A DNA stretch of 64,000 nucleotides from Bolinopsis microptera (lineage: Eukaryota > Ctenophora > Tentaculata > Lobata > Bolinopsidae). The position numbers and the translations under genes are program-made. This document shows, in pieces, positions 55,301 through 64,000 of this stretch (position 1 is its first letter; the number at the start of each line of letters is the position of its first letter). The notes below the pieces were generated by a model. The model was not told the origin of the DNA. It searched no databases and saw nothing but the letters and a program-made list of their open reading frames with translations. The DNA lies in assembly GCF_026151205.1 (NCBI RefSeq), contig NC_087083.1, forward strand, positions 8,367,460 through 8,431,459. The letters run 5' to 3'.

Positions 55301-58300
55301 AGTTCTCCTCTTCGCGTCCAAGAGTAGTCATTCTCTTGTATTGAATGTCAAGTTTATCACTTTATTGTGTCTAACATTCATAACTAATTTCACTGATTTG
55401 TAACTAATTTATATCTAATTTCACTAATCAATAACTAATTACAGTTAACCACGGTAACTACATAGACGCCGTCCTGGACCGGAACATCGCTGAGAATATA
55501 AGTAGAGTACTTTATCCTAACGACAACTTCTTCGAGGGTACGGTTCTCCTCTTAGTTTTTAAACATTTTATTTAATATATTATTGTGAACTAGAACTTTA
55601 TCTAAAAGAACACCATTCATTATAGTTCATTATAGTTCATTAAATCACTACGAATCAAATTACATTGGTTCGGTAGCTGCAGGATGATAATATAATTTGA
55701 TGATTTTGAAGCCAACATATATTTTCCTGGCAAATTGCTATATCAAAAAAATAAGATATCAATGACAACTATAATATGATAACGGAATTAATAATCAATT
55801 AATTATCAGGTAATTATCAATTAATCACCTTGATCATTATCTGATAAACAAAGATTCACCTAATTGAAATTCTAGCCAATGCAATGATTGCAAGTATATA
55901 AGCAATTAATTACTAATTAATTACTAATAATTGCAGGTAAGGAGTTGAGACTGAAGCAGGAGTATTTCATGGTCGCAGCTACTCTAGTTGACATTATCAG
56001 AAGATTTAAAGTTAACAAAGCTTCTATTCCCGAGTCAAAAGAAGAACTTTACTTGGATTTTTCTGAGAAGGTGATTATTAAAGATAAGAAATTTACTTTA
56101 AATTTAAATATCGTAATATATAAGGTAAAGATTTCAGAAAAAAAGTATGTTAAATATGTTAATTATATTAATTATGTAACATGTGACAGGTAGCGATACA
56201 GTTGAATGACACTCATCCCTCGCTGGCTGTACCTGAGCTTATGAGAATACTTATAGACGAGGAGGGACTCAGCTGGGACTCGGTTAGTTTATTTTATATC
56301 ACGTGTCGACAACGTGTCAACAACGTGTCAACAACGTGTCAACAACATGCAAACAACGTGTCAACAACGTGTCAAAACGTTTATTATCGAAAATGAAATT
56401 TAGCAGGAAACAATCCTCTAACTTGAGAAACAAGAGTTGACAAAAAAAACTGAAACTTTTATCATTACACATGATCTGTCCCAGGCTTGGAAAGTATGTA
56501 AAGGAACGTTCGCCTACACAAACCACACGATCCTACCAGAAGCGCTGGAACGGTGGCCAGTTACAATGCTGGATCACGTGCTACCTCGTCATTTGGAGAT
56601 TATCTACCTTATCAACCATTATCATCTGGAGGTATAGTTGTTATTGGTGGTTTATTATTCAGTAGTTGGAGGTTAATTATACATTAATTATTGATACGTA
56701 TGCTGGTATGCATAGTGTTAGCCAGTTATTATCATTTTATGTAATTGTACATAATATTATTACATTATGTTCAAATTCAAATGGACAAGTGGAACTGGTC
56801 GCGCTTTAAATTTTTATATTTTCCTTATCATTAAACTACTATTACATATTATTATTGAAGTATTGTTCGTTGCAGGAAGTGAGAGCTAAATTCCCTGGCG
56901 ATAATGAGAGGATTAGTAGAATGTCAATTGTTGAAGAAAATGGTGATTAATTAATTTGTTTATCTATTTAAGTCAAATAACATATGCCCCGCTTACTAGT
57001 TTAGCTCTTTCTAGTCCCCTGCTACACGGCATGTAAACAGGGATTGGCTAGTTAGAGGCGGTCCGTGTAGGCCTTACACTGTGCTTTCAGCAATACTCAT
57101 AAACATAAAGGTGACGAAATGGATCAAAATGAAATTGATCAAAATGAAATGGATGAAGATTTACCATAATTTGATAACTTACCTAACATGCCCTGGCTTT
57201 GGAGTAGGAAAGATTTGCACTTATTTATTAACAAATAAATTAATATGTCAAGAAACTAATCAGTGACCGATTAACTAATTATCCAATTAACCTCAGGAGA
57301 AAAGAGGATAAACATGGCTTACTTGTCGGTGGTTAGCTGTCACACTGTTAACGGGGTGGCGGCGATCCACAGTGGGCTCCTCGTTACATCTCTGTGAGTA
57401 TACTGGACTGTATTGTGGACCAAATAGTAGATCAAATAGTAGATCAAATAGTGGACCAAATAGTGGACCAAATAACGGACCGAATGATATAAAAAATTGT
57501 GGACCAAATATTGGATTAAATATTGGATTAAATATTGGACCAAATGAGTTTAGTTAAGTTCATACCAGCTCTATTCACTAGCACAAACACGCTTCACAGA
57601 CACTCTCCTCCTTATCTGCTCTTGCTTTAATTTGTCAATGAATTGTTGAAACATCGTCATCAGTCACAACAACGACATTTGGTAACATTTAGTCTAACGG
57701 AAATGTTATGTTCTTATGAATCAGCAGACCGTAAAAAGCAGTCAAGAAGAGAATAGGTGCTTTCTGAATTAGCTAATAACCTAAGAATGTTTCCTTGATA
57801 TGGATAGTTTTCGTTAATTAATTGTAAAGACTAAACACTTTTCGGGCCCAGAATCTTGTCCCGATAAGAGGTTATTTTAGTTAGTTGTTAGAAAAGATCA
57901 GTATTTAATCTGTGTATTAATCCTCCGGTGTATTCGACATAACTCATCCTGAAAAGGAGAATATGAAGTTTTCATTACTAATTACTAAAGAGATTCAATC
58001 AGAGTTGATAATGTTTTGAATAAACTACGTAGCTAATCCATTCAAATTTTAAGAATTAACATTCTTAAAATTAAATTCCCCCGATTTTAATCTCCTAACC
58101 CCACCAGATTTAAAGATTTCTACGAGCTGACACCTGGAAAGTTCCAGAACAAAACGAACGGAATCACACCGAGGAGATGGCTAGTCCAGTGTAACCCCTC
58201 TCTTTCTCATCTAATTACAGAGAAAATAGGTACAGAGTGTGTGTACTTGGGTTACTAATTCCTGAACACATGAACACATGAACATGTATCACTTTCGTTA

Positions 58301-61300
58301 CTTTCTTCATACATACACGTATGTAGTTTATTATATGTGATACTGGCTTTTAGTGATTTCCATTTCTGTTCTGTTCTGGCTCTGATTTATCGCATAACTT
58401 GTCAGGTGACGCCTGGCCGACCAATTTATATCAGCTGGAAAAACTCAAGGAATTTGTTACAGACAAAACATTCTTACAAGAGGTTAGCTTTATTTACAAT
58501 TTCTGAATTGACATTGGTGTGTGTTTGAGTGTGATCCTCCTCGAGTACTCGAAAGTTTGATTCGTCACCAGTATTCTACATTTTCTTATATATTTTTGGA
58601 CTTGCTTTTGTTGACAAATTTGCCGCTATCAACTTTCGAGAAGATTCTCGAGGATTCTCAGGGATTCTACATTGAGAATTTAAACGGGATCAATAGAAAT
58701 TTACCCAAGAAAAATAATTTAAACTATTTGAGAATTGAAAGTAGTTGATATAAACACGTTTTACTTCAAGGTATTCAAGACAAAACAAGGAAACAAGAGG
58801 AGGCTAGCCCAATATGTAGCTGACAACTATGGCATAACTCTGAATACAGGGAGCATGTTTGATATCCAGGTAAAAACCACCGTATTATTGTTAAATATGT
58901 AGCTAACAACTATGGGATAACTCTGAATACAGGGAGCATGTTTGATATCCAGGTAAAAACCACCGTATTATTGTTAAATATGTAGCTGACAACTATGGGA
59001 TAACTCTGAATACAGGGAGCATGTTTGATATCCAGGTAAAAACCACCGTATTATTGTTAAATATGTAGCTAACAACTATGGGATAACTCTGAATACAGGG
59101 AGCATGTTTGATATCCAGGTAAAAACCACCGTATTATTGTTAAATATGTAGCTGACAACTATGGGATAACTCTGAATACAGGGAGCATGTTTGATATCCA
59201 GGTAAAAACCACCGTATTATTGTTAAATATGTAGCTAACAACTATGGGATAACTCTGAATACAGGGAGCATGTTTGATATCCAGGTAAAAACCACCGTAT
59301 TATTGTTAAATATGTAGCTGACAACTATGGGATAACTCTGAATACAGGAAGCATGTTTGATATCCAGGTAAAAACCACCGTATTATTGTTAATTCGTTAC
59401 GTGATATGACCTGATGTTATGTCCTATAATATCCCAGCTGCTACCAGCTACATTGCCAGCCGGCATGATTATCCTCGAACACGGATTTTGAGTAGTGTCT
59501 TGACGGCGGGCGCGAACGCCATATCATTTCTGTGCAGAACACGCCGCGCAAAACGCGCATTATATAGTCCGATCTGCGCGCATGTCATAATAATCATACC
59601 GAAGTACGTGAGTACGCTGGTACGTGACAATAAGAATTAGAGTCCCATGATTCGGGATTCAAAGGTTGTGAACTATATGAATCTTGTTCCAAAAGGAGGC
59701 TTAAACGCTTGTTACGGAAGACGATGCACGAGAACTAGCGATCAACACATCACAATTCACCAATCTGTATTATACTATTCTAGTCACGTGATAACACCCA
59801 ATCAATCTCCTTGCAGGTAAAGAGAATCCACGAGTACAAGCGTCAAACCCTCAACCTACTCCACGTCATTACCCTCTACAACCGGATTAAGAGTAATCCT
59901 AACTTGGAGTTCGTTCCTCGAACTATTTTCTTCGGCGGCAAGGTTAGCATAAAATACTTCTACGTTATTTAACTTTTTCATTGTCACGCGTCAACCACCA
60001 GAAACCACATCTTTTTATCGGCTATTACTAAACATCCAGATAATCATCAATCAGTCAAAAATGAACCCCAACTATTTCAGGCAGCTCCAGGATACCAAAC
60101 AGCTAAACAGATAGTATCACTGATCTGCCACCTTGCAAATGTGGTTAACAATGATCCAATCATCGGAGACAAGCTCAAAGTAGTGTTCCTCGCTAACTAC
60201 AGGGTACGTTATAACAATGCTAACAATTTTATTACAATGTTATAACATTTGAGGTGGTGGTTTGATTGACTAACCCTACAATCCAACAAAATGAACGATG
60301 AATTGTTTCTCAGCGATAAGATAAGTAACATACATAAATAAAGCTCGTGGAAATTATTTCTATAACCTAATTCTAATATTCCTTAGTGCTCTCTAGCAGA
60401 GATTATAATGCCAGCAGCCGATCTTTCGGAGCAGACTAGTTTGGCTGGGACAGAAGCGTCCGGAACAGGAAACATGAAGTTCATGGTGAGTAGCATCTCG
60501 CTTCTTTGTGAGAGTTGTTTCTATGCTATGATATAAGGTCGTCCAAACGTGGCCTCGAATGAATCCAAATCGGAGACACTTTTTCCTATGCTCTACAGAT
60601 AATCCTAACCAAGCGTATTTTCGCCCTTTAGTTGAACGGGGCGCTGACTATAGGAACTCTGGACGGGGCTAATGTTGAGATGGCAGAGGAGATGGGAGAA
60701 GATAATATATTTATCTTTGGTATGAAGGTGGACGAGGTGCAACAACTCTGGGATCAAGGGTAGGTCTCTAATTTAAAGATGCTAGAACTTCCGTCGCGAA
60801 AGCTGGTTCATCGTGGTTTTAGGGTCGGGTAAATATTCCACAGCCAAACAATTTGTTTGCAAGCTGCAAAGGTAGAGTGAGCACATACTCACAGTACGTA
60901 AGATACAATACCACCAGAATCTAAAAGCAACAACCCCCGTACAGATATGAAACACGACGTTACCTAGCCCGTCTGCCGGAGCTGCAGCTGGCACTGTCCC
61001 AAATAAGTACAGGGTACTTTAACCCTGCTGAACCGCACAAGTTCAGGGACTTTGCGGAACAGCTTATCTCCAATGACAGGTACTTTTATTAGATAATGAC
61101 AGGTACTTTTATTAGATAATGACAGGTACTTTATTAGATAATGACAGGTACTTTATTAGATAGTGGTGGGAGAATTGATATCACCAAAAAGGGTATCAAT
61201 CCTTTTAATTTTCTGCCGTATATTTATTGAAGAGCTCTACAAACAAATTACGTACTTTGTCGGTAGCTAATTGGTTAACAATAACTAATTAAGTGATTAA

Positions 61301-61751
61301 AACTAATTAAATACAGGTTCTGTGTGATAGCGGACTACGAGAGCTACCTGAAAGTCCAGGAGGAAGTTAGTGAGCTCTACATGGACTGGATCAAGTGGAC
61401 TGAGAAATGTCTTTACAACATTGCTAGTGCGGGAAAGTTCTCCAGCGATAGAACCATCAAGTCAGTTGCTACGTTAATTAATTAATAATTGATTAATTGG
61501 TTTTTGATTTAGTTGTTTTTAAAATTTGTTTTATTGCTTTTGTTTACTGTTGACCAGATGATAACAGTTAACTTGTTCACCACCGTCGCTAGGTATTTTA
61601 AGTACATTAATCATAATTAATAACTAATTAATAACTAATTGTAACATAATTAATAACTAATTAAATAATTAATTGTAACTTCAGGCAGTATGCTGATGAG
61701 ATATGGGACATAAAGCCAGTAGAAGTAGACCTCAACCCTCCTAAAGAATAG
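46336..61751 (+). CDS. PYG: Glycogen phosphorylase, 23 exons, 840 aa
   Basis: The enzyme cleaves glycogen with phosphate to give glucose-1-phosphate, in the cytosol. Exons: 46336-46436, 46543-46661, 46978-47075, 47342-47447, 50249-50352, 50692-50811, 54384-54507, 55445-55537, 55937-56070, 56190-56282, 56485-56631, 56876-56942, 57297-57393, 58108-58229, 58406-58482, 58771-58869, 59817-59942, 60081-60203, 60387-60485, 60632-60759, 60945-61079, 61317-61460, 61685-61751. All junctions are GT-AG and keep phase, giving 2523 coding bases (human muscle form: 842 aa). Ser15 lies in [10 protein letters not shown], the phosphorylase kinase site. AMP-site Trp68 and both Gln72/Gln73 are present, but the usual Tyr76 is His. 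The PLP lysine is Lys681 in [11 protein letters not shown]. Start: an in-frame TGA lies 45 bases upstream with no other ATG between. Introns 4 and 6 contain other genes. CREs and E-boxes cluster upstream and in introns. Confidence 0.97.
46754..46822. repeat. Hairpin in phosphorylase intron 2
   Basis: Two 33-base arms (46754-46786 and 46790-46822) are reverse complements at about 31 of 33 positions, with a 3-base loop CCG. The arms include TTTTTTCACATT and AACAAGAAG. The tight loop makes a stable stem in the pre-mRNA between exons 2 and 3. It could also be a tiny MITE. Confidence 0.75.
46912..46969 (+). promoter_or_regulatory. Three CREs, two fused to E-boxes, in intron 2
   Basis: TGACGTCA occurs at 46912-46919, 46927-46934 and 46962-46969. 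The first two continue as TGACGTCACGTG, so a CACGTG E-box overlaps the CRE. The third lies 8 bases before the exon 3 junction dinucleotide, within TGACGTCACACTGCAG. Two more perfect CREs follow in intron 3. Confidence 0.6.
47274..47333 (+). promoter_or_regulatory. Two CREs and E-box-like motifs in intron 3
   Basis: TGACGTCA lies at 47274-47281 and 47326-47333, with CACGTGAC twice between them. The second is again directly before the acceptor, in TGACGTCACGCTGCAG, almost the same string as at the end of intron 2. Confidence 0.6.
47747..48286 (-). pseudogene. Small secreted-protein gene in intron 4, one in-frame stop
   Basis: Read on the minus strand, the frame starts [17 protein letters not shown], a signal peptide. 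It continues [15 protein letters not shown] and has Cys pairs in [11 protein letters not shown] and [10 protein letters not shown], ending VFPGENC. A single TAG at 48068-48070 interrupts 179 otherwise open codons. The sister copy has CAG (Gln) there, so one C-to-T change explains the stop. The other copy has a different lesion. The gene is antisense to the host phosphorylase gene and shares about 35 bases of 5' flank with its sister. Family unknown. Confidence 0.65.
49245..49782 (+). pseudogene. Inverted sister of the intron-4 secreted-protein gene, frameshifted
   Basis: The first 144 codons (49245-49679) match the minus-strand copy closely, including an identical signal peptide. The codon that is TAG in the sister is CAG here. 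After DDNISV a one-base insertion near 49668 shifts the frame and gives a stop at 49677-49679. The lost C-terminus is still visible in the next frame ([11 protein letters not shown], then VFPG) and would end at 49782. The two copies form an inverted repeat with about 0.95 kb between start codons. The protein looks like a small secreted beta-rich protein with two Cys pairs. Function is not recognised. Confidence 0.65.
50368..50415 (+). promoter_or_regulatory. Three CREs at 20-bp spacing in intron 5
   Basis: TGACGTCA lies at 50368-50375, 50388-50395 and 50408-50415, followed by variants of ATGTCACGTG and ATATCACGTG. The context TGACGTCATATCAC resembles the upstream array unit, suggesting common origin. 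Confidence 0.6.
50600..50727 (+). repeat. Duplicated 5' end of exon 6 with decoy splice sites
   Basis: The acceptor and first 35 bases of exon 6 (50692-50726) are preceded 81 bases upstream by an exact copy (50611-50645) with its own CCCCTCCCCAG acceptor. The copy runs into TACGGTAATT, which supplies a possible donor. That makes a 31-base pseudo-exon. Its inclusion would shift the phosphorylase frame. Confidence 0.8.
51106..53172 (+). CDS. Matrix metalloproteinase with haemopexin domain (688 aa), intronless, nested in phosphorylase intron 6
   Basis: This secreted zinc endopeptidase cleaves extracellular matrix. The start [16 protein letters not shown] is a weak signal peptide. The prodomain includes [14 protein letters not shown] (about 114-126) and the cysteine switch PRCGVPD (181-187). 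The catalytic domain follows: [11 protein letters not shown] (347-357) binds zinc with three His, Glu348 is the base, and SLMSPY gives the Met-turn (Met365). A haemopexin-type C-terminus runs from PCIGVID (about 434) and repeats YYKV, YWKYD and ILKYE blades. Odd feature: a basic insertion near 56-95 ([25 protein letters not shown]) separates two YLxxLGFL-like prodomain pieces. One uninterrupted exon suggests a retrocopied origin. Polyadenylation signals follow at 53277 and 53313. Confidence 0.93.
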   Translation: MLPIVLFCLIRYTTTSHLKYLSDSDTLDHLGRLGFLSKYVQDVTFEERSMDDLKSKKHAKRRPGEDEDITETWLRPGGVHTRRRPGSLHTRPGGVVVFPRSLILQELENSRTVLNYLDDFGYLDGYASLKSKVKDEGSHQDDLTMMSTEDLEGALTLFQSMNSLYPTGNVDEEVLAQMKIPRCGVPDIDPYDPGALAQLGLETIQGTNGLKGGWKTSLFNIKPEDFVAFNKRYEISDEKWLKNKLSFHIESISDTLDKHTQNEIVQAFEVWTQSVELFLYEVKDKKIADIRIQFLEKDHGDKYPFDGPMGVLAHAFYPRSGEIHFDNDEEFTRLSDRGVNLRYTASHEFGHTLGLKHSVKKGSLMSPYHPGYTKEIRLQHDDLEGISKIFKLGKGAVFTAETFEAMEYQRFQQNEFVGSQDNKPLAMNSPCIGVIDAVIQHPRKKTLFFFTKDIYYKVERDKLGEIGVVEGYPKYISEGWDGLENNIDAAYVNATISAAFFFKGEQYWKYDFIQEKMYPGFPKATMPLVSKHLKATMMSGNTAYFFSGDKILKYESSTNTVQTFTDKHVESDAAFPLFVKGYFGTTYGSTYSIYRVKNMEAVRVYHGRPLSWDYGLPMCVDHLMHNRVLNPKMKPFCNAYALLAFTDYNLDIPTECYGLVRPFPAFPLEAIHDLEIQEEIQGLETIEL
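53277..53318 (+). terminator. Polyadenylation signals of the nested metalloproteinase gene
   Basis: AATAAA occurs at 53277-53282 and 53313-53318, about 105 and 140 bases past the MMP stop. They lie on the sense strand of phosphorylase intron 6, so premature polyadenylation of the host transcript must be avoided if they are used. Confidence 0.55.
53546..54081. mobile_element. Foldback element with G/C-run ends and 6-bp TSD in intron 6
   Basis: The left end is a 14-G run then CAACGCCCCAAAAAG. The right end is CTTTTTGGGGC-type sequence, GGGGCGTTGC and a run of about 19 C. Both sides are flanked by ATACTA (53540-53545 and 54082-54087). The interior is a direct duplication of about 235 bases (about 53580-53815 and 53816-54050), each half starting GGGGCCTTTTG and including CTGACCACTATTTGATAG. 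It resembles the 39637 foldback in having homopolymer caps but differs in target site and arm length. Confidence 0.75.
54515..54690 (+). promoter_or_regulatory. Four-copy 41-bp array of inverted CCAAT plus E-box in intron 7
   Basis: GTCACGTGAC occurs at 54539, 54580, 54621 and 54662, exactly 41 bases apart. Each is preceded by GGTTGGTTTAC. In units 3 and 4 this is preceded by CTGATTGG, the NF-Y (inverted CCAAT) consensus, and in the others by the variant CTGGTTGG. TTACGTCA also makes a CRE half-site overlapping the E-box. GTCACGTGAC is the preferred site of USF/TFE-type bHLH-ZIP factors. A fifth unit is at 55248-55267 with CTGATTGGTTAG. Confidence 0.65.
55241..55295 (+). promoter_or_regulatory. 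Fifth inverted-CCAAT/E-box unit in intron 7
   Basis: CTGATTGGTT, then GTCACGTGAC at 55258-55267, followed by another CTGATTGGTTGG at about 55282. It is a separated relative of the 41-bp array about 0.6 kb upstream. Confidence 0.55.
58811..59391 (+). repeat. Seven-copy 83-bp tandem repeat made from the 3' half of exon 16 and its donor
   Basis: Units start at 58811, 58894, 58977, 59060, 59143, 59226 and 59309, exactly 83 bases apart. The first is the real exon 16 end plus the start of intron 16. Each further unit repeats the 57 coding bases ending TTTGATATCCAG and the donor GTAAAAACC, but no acceptor. Units alternate GCTGACAAC and GCTAACAAC, so growth was probably by duplicating a two-unit block. 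The true donor is the first one, since exon 17 begins with [10 protein letters not shown] in phase after DIQ. Confidence 0.92.
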
Positions 61752-63753
61752 ATAACGTTTTACTTTATTACTAAGGGCCAGGGGGAGGGCGACTAAAGAA
61801 CACTACGAATGAGTGAATAGTGGTTAAACTGACTTCTCTAGTTCACGTTTTAATTTATCACACGAATATCCTAATGAGTAATGAAGGAGCAAGCTAGGAG
61901 GGAGGGTGTCTTTAGTAGTCAGGAGAAGTGTTAAGTTAATATGTGAACGGTCCTTAGGGTACTGGTAGAAGAGGGAACCTCTCTGACTTCATGTATATGT
62001 TTTAATGATTATATTTTGTAAAACTTTTGGCAGGAGAGGTTGAGACATTGGATTACACCGGATTAATACATTTGTAAACTTAGTATTGGATATGATTTTG
62101 AAAATTAATTTATTATTATCGTACAAATTTGTAGAGAATTATAGTTATACCTATTAAAAGTAGCAGCAAATTGCACTATTTTCATAAGTTTATCATGATT
62201 TACTACTTTACTAGTACTACTACTGTATTCGTATTTTTTTGGAAAATGTACTCAAATTTTGCATGATTAAGTGCATGATGTTTTTATTGTTTGACATATG
62301 TAGTGTGTTTGAATGATTTTATTGTTAAAATTGAATTAACACTTGCTGAATTTCTTAGAAAATAATTCAATTTTTAATGAAAACTTAAATAAGTTTTTTA
62401 ATGACAGATTTATTACAAAAATGTTATCAGTTATGTCAGGAAATTTGCTGATGTTCGATTTATTCGATGCTTCGATGTTCATTTCTACATGTTTATTGTT
62501 TCATAATTTATTCTTCCATCTTCAAATTTTCATAATTAAATATTCGTTTCAATATATTCATTAGTTTCTGTAATGATCATTTGTGTACTTTAAATCTATA
62601 AAGTTGAACAACGAGTTTCATTTCTCTCAGGGTCCAATAGAAGGTTGAGAAGGCTCGAGATCGTAAATTTCAAAACAGAATTTATACTTCAATATTACCT
62701 ACTCAAAAGAATTTATAAATTGTGCTCACAGCAAAATCTAAAGCCCATCGTACTCGAGTCCTATTAGTTAAACGAAGCACAAATTCTTCATCAAGATCAA
62801 GTGTTTATTTACGAGCAGCCTTAAGTTCTATCGTTATTATTCCTTGATCATTATCCCCTGGTTCAATGGTTCATATATATATTCAAGTACCTGATCCAGG
62901 TAACATGTTATTACTATAAGTATAATTATGAGTGTGACCGATAATAGTAGTAGTAGGTACACTGATATCATAGTATCCACACTAACAACTACTATAATAA
63001 GCCACAGCTATAACGAGAGAGAGCCGCCGTATGTGTGCATGTATTTTACAATGCTAATGTTAGGGAGAGAGTCCATTAGAGCGGGCTAGCTACTACTAAT
63101 ACACCCTAGACCTCCATGTCCTCAACCTCCTTGTTCTCTGCTCTCTCTCTCTCTCTGCTCATCTCTCTGTTTAATACTGACACTCACTCTCTGTTACTGC
63201 CATCTATCTTGTGATTTCAGTTTCTGAATCCCTGTTATGCTATGGCACCAATGTAATTATGGTTCTACCACCGTGTTTTGGATCAGACGAAATAAATTTT
63301 ACAATGATGTTTTACATAATGTTTCTCACTCCAGCTACAGTCTGGTAGTGTTGAGTATCATGAATATTTTTCTAGCTTTCATATTCCATGTCTTTTGCCT
63401 CATAGGAGATATTGTGGTCTTTTGTAAATGTAACTGTAATACAATATACATTGATGTAAAGTTTATTTTAATTTTTAAGTAGACAATTTTCCTGTTAGTG
63501 TTAGTGTAATATAATGAACGCTAGGAGCTGGCATCGAATGTTAAGTCTCCGATTTTGATAAATTTGGTACCAAAAGTTACCACCAAGTGTGAACAATACA
63601 AATTCACTTGCATAAAAGTAACGTAACGGTTCACTTGTTAAGTTTAAACCCGGAAGTTGATAATCAGTTTTACGTTAATGGTTTAGAATTATAATAATGA
63701 ATAATGAATGTTAATTCTTATTCAGTTAATCAGAAGCCAAGAGAAATGTAAAA
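61752..63753. other. Phosphorylase 3' UTR and intergenic spacer
   Basis: The sequence is AT-rich, with no recognised ORF. ATTAAA near 62153 is one possible polyadenylation signal for phosphorylase. A CTCTCTCTCTCTCTCTG tract lies near 63145. The 73- and 81-codon ORFs at 62343 and 63237 have no motif, are rich in hydrophobic residues by base composition, and are not supported as genes. Confidence 0.5.
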
Positions 63754-63790
63754 ATGATATTGTTCCTATGTCTCGCTCTCCCACTAGCCG
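63754..63790 (+). CDS. Possible first exon of a secreted-protein gene, cut by the window end
   Basis: ATG at 63754 opens MILFLCLALPLAG, a compact signal peptide core, and meets a GTTAGT donor at 63791 in phase 1. The remaining 200 bases show no continuing ORF and would be intron. The exon structure is like other signal-peptide first exons, but only 37 bases support it. Confidence 0.3.
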
Positions 63791-64000
63791 GTTAGTTTGT
63801 TCTTAAATTTAGAACTTTTACTTTTTAATGTTAATCCCTTTTAAGGATTTGGTGGGCAAGGTGAACCGTAACAGTGATCCTAAGATTTTATTGTTCGTTA
63901 CTGAAAGTGAAAGTGTAACTAATTGAAAATGCAAAGCTCTACCAGTATCTAAATCTATAACTGTATAAGAGAGTTAGAATTAACCCAAATATCAGGGACA

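Noticed and set aside
56202-56396. ORF containing exon 10 and a run of NNVSTTCQ
   Set aside because: It is exon 10 read through into an ACAACGTGTC simple repeat in intron 10.
57340-57557. ORFs with repeating NSGPNSGPN or [10 protein letters not shown]
   Set aside because: Translations of a GGACCAAATA-type simple repeat in intron 13.
58811-59391. CRISPR-like array
   Set aside because: The units are copies of a phosphorylase exon part and its intron start without variable spacers.

Overview
This window is animal (metazoan) nuclear DNA. It is AT-rich, its genes have spliceosomal GT-AG introns, and it carries many LINE, Penelope-like and hAT-type elements. Two proteins recognised in it, a Ser15-regulated glycogen phosphorylase and a haemopexin-type matrix metalloproteinase, are animal proteins. 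The mix suggests a marine invertebrate such as a cnidarian, ctenophore or similar, but the species cannot be named from sequence alone. No rRNA, tRNA or CRISPR locus was seen.

Bases 1-42300 are mostly a graveyard of mobile elements. Base 1 falls inside a repeat of about 1.6 kb that recurs at 20822-22410 as the 5' part of a PHD/endonuclease/RT LINE (to about 26030). An RNase H domain is cut into two halves (about 2300-2480 and 8333-8737). Between the halves lies about 5.9 kb holding an open 901-codon minus-strand ORF with a degenerate AlkB-like domain and a small FLYWCH-type ORF. Further items are a LINE with an SGNH-type ORF1 (11656-14452); a small secreted Cys-rich protein gene (19708-20238) whose 3' end is tandemly copied; a 1303-bp hAT-type element filled with a 23-bp minisatellite (26412-27714); a 155-bp hAT MITE inside a LINE (29408-29562); a Penelope-like RT fragment (30805-31887); a tandem duplication of about 690 bp (32350-33751); an uninterrupted 1006-codon LINE ORF2 (36087-39107, minus); and a 750-bp TTAA-flanked foldback (39637-40388).

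Bases 42800-64000 are gene-bearing. A two-exon gene for a 56-residue membrane microprotein lies at 43660-44805. Glycogen phosphorylase occupies 46336-61751 in 23 exons that join without a break into 840 codons. Its introns hold an intronless matrix metalloproteinase gene on the same strand (intron 6), an inverted pair of damaged small secreted-protein genes (intron 4) and a G/C-capped foldback element. The first exon of another secreted-protein gene may start at 63754.

The most striking signal is regulatory. Sixteen exact cAMP-response elements (TGACGTCA) in a 23-bp tandem array run into the phosphorylase start codon, so the last copy encodes Met-Thr-Ser. If the array is transcribed, each ATG opens a tiny ORF whose TGA overlaps the next ATG. 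Eight more perfect CREs lie in introns 2, 3 and 5, and five NF-Y/E-box composites (CTGATTGG plus GTCACGTGAC) lie in intron 7. Phosphorylase is the classic cAMP-controlled enzyme, so this could be a previously undescribed transcriptional or translational layer on glycogen breakdown. A chance minisatellite is the alternative.
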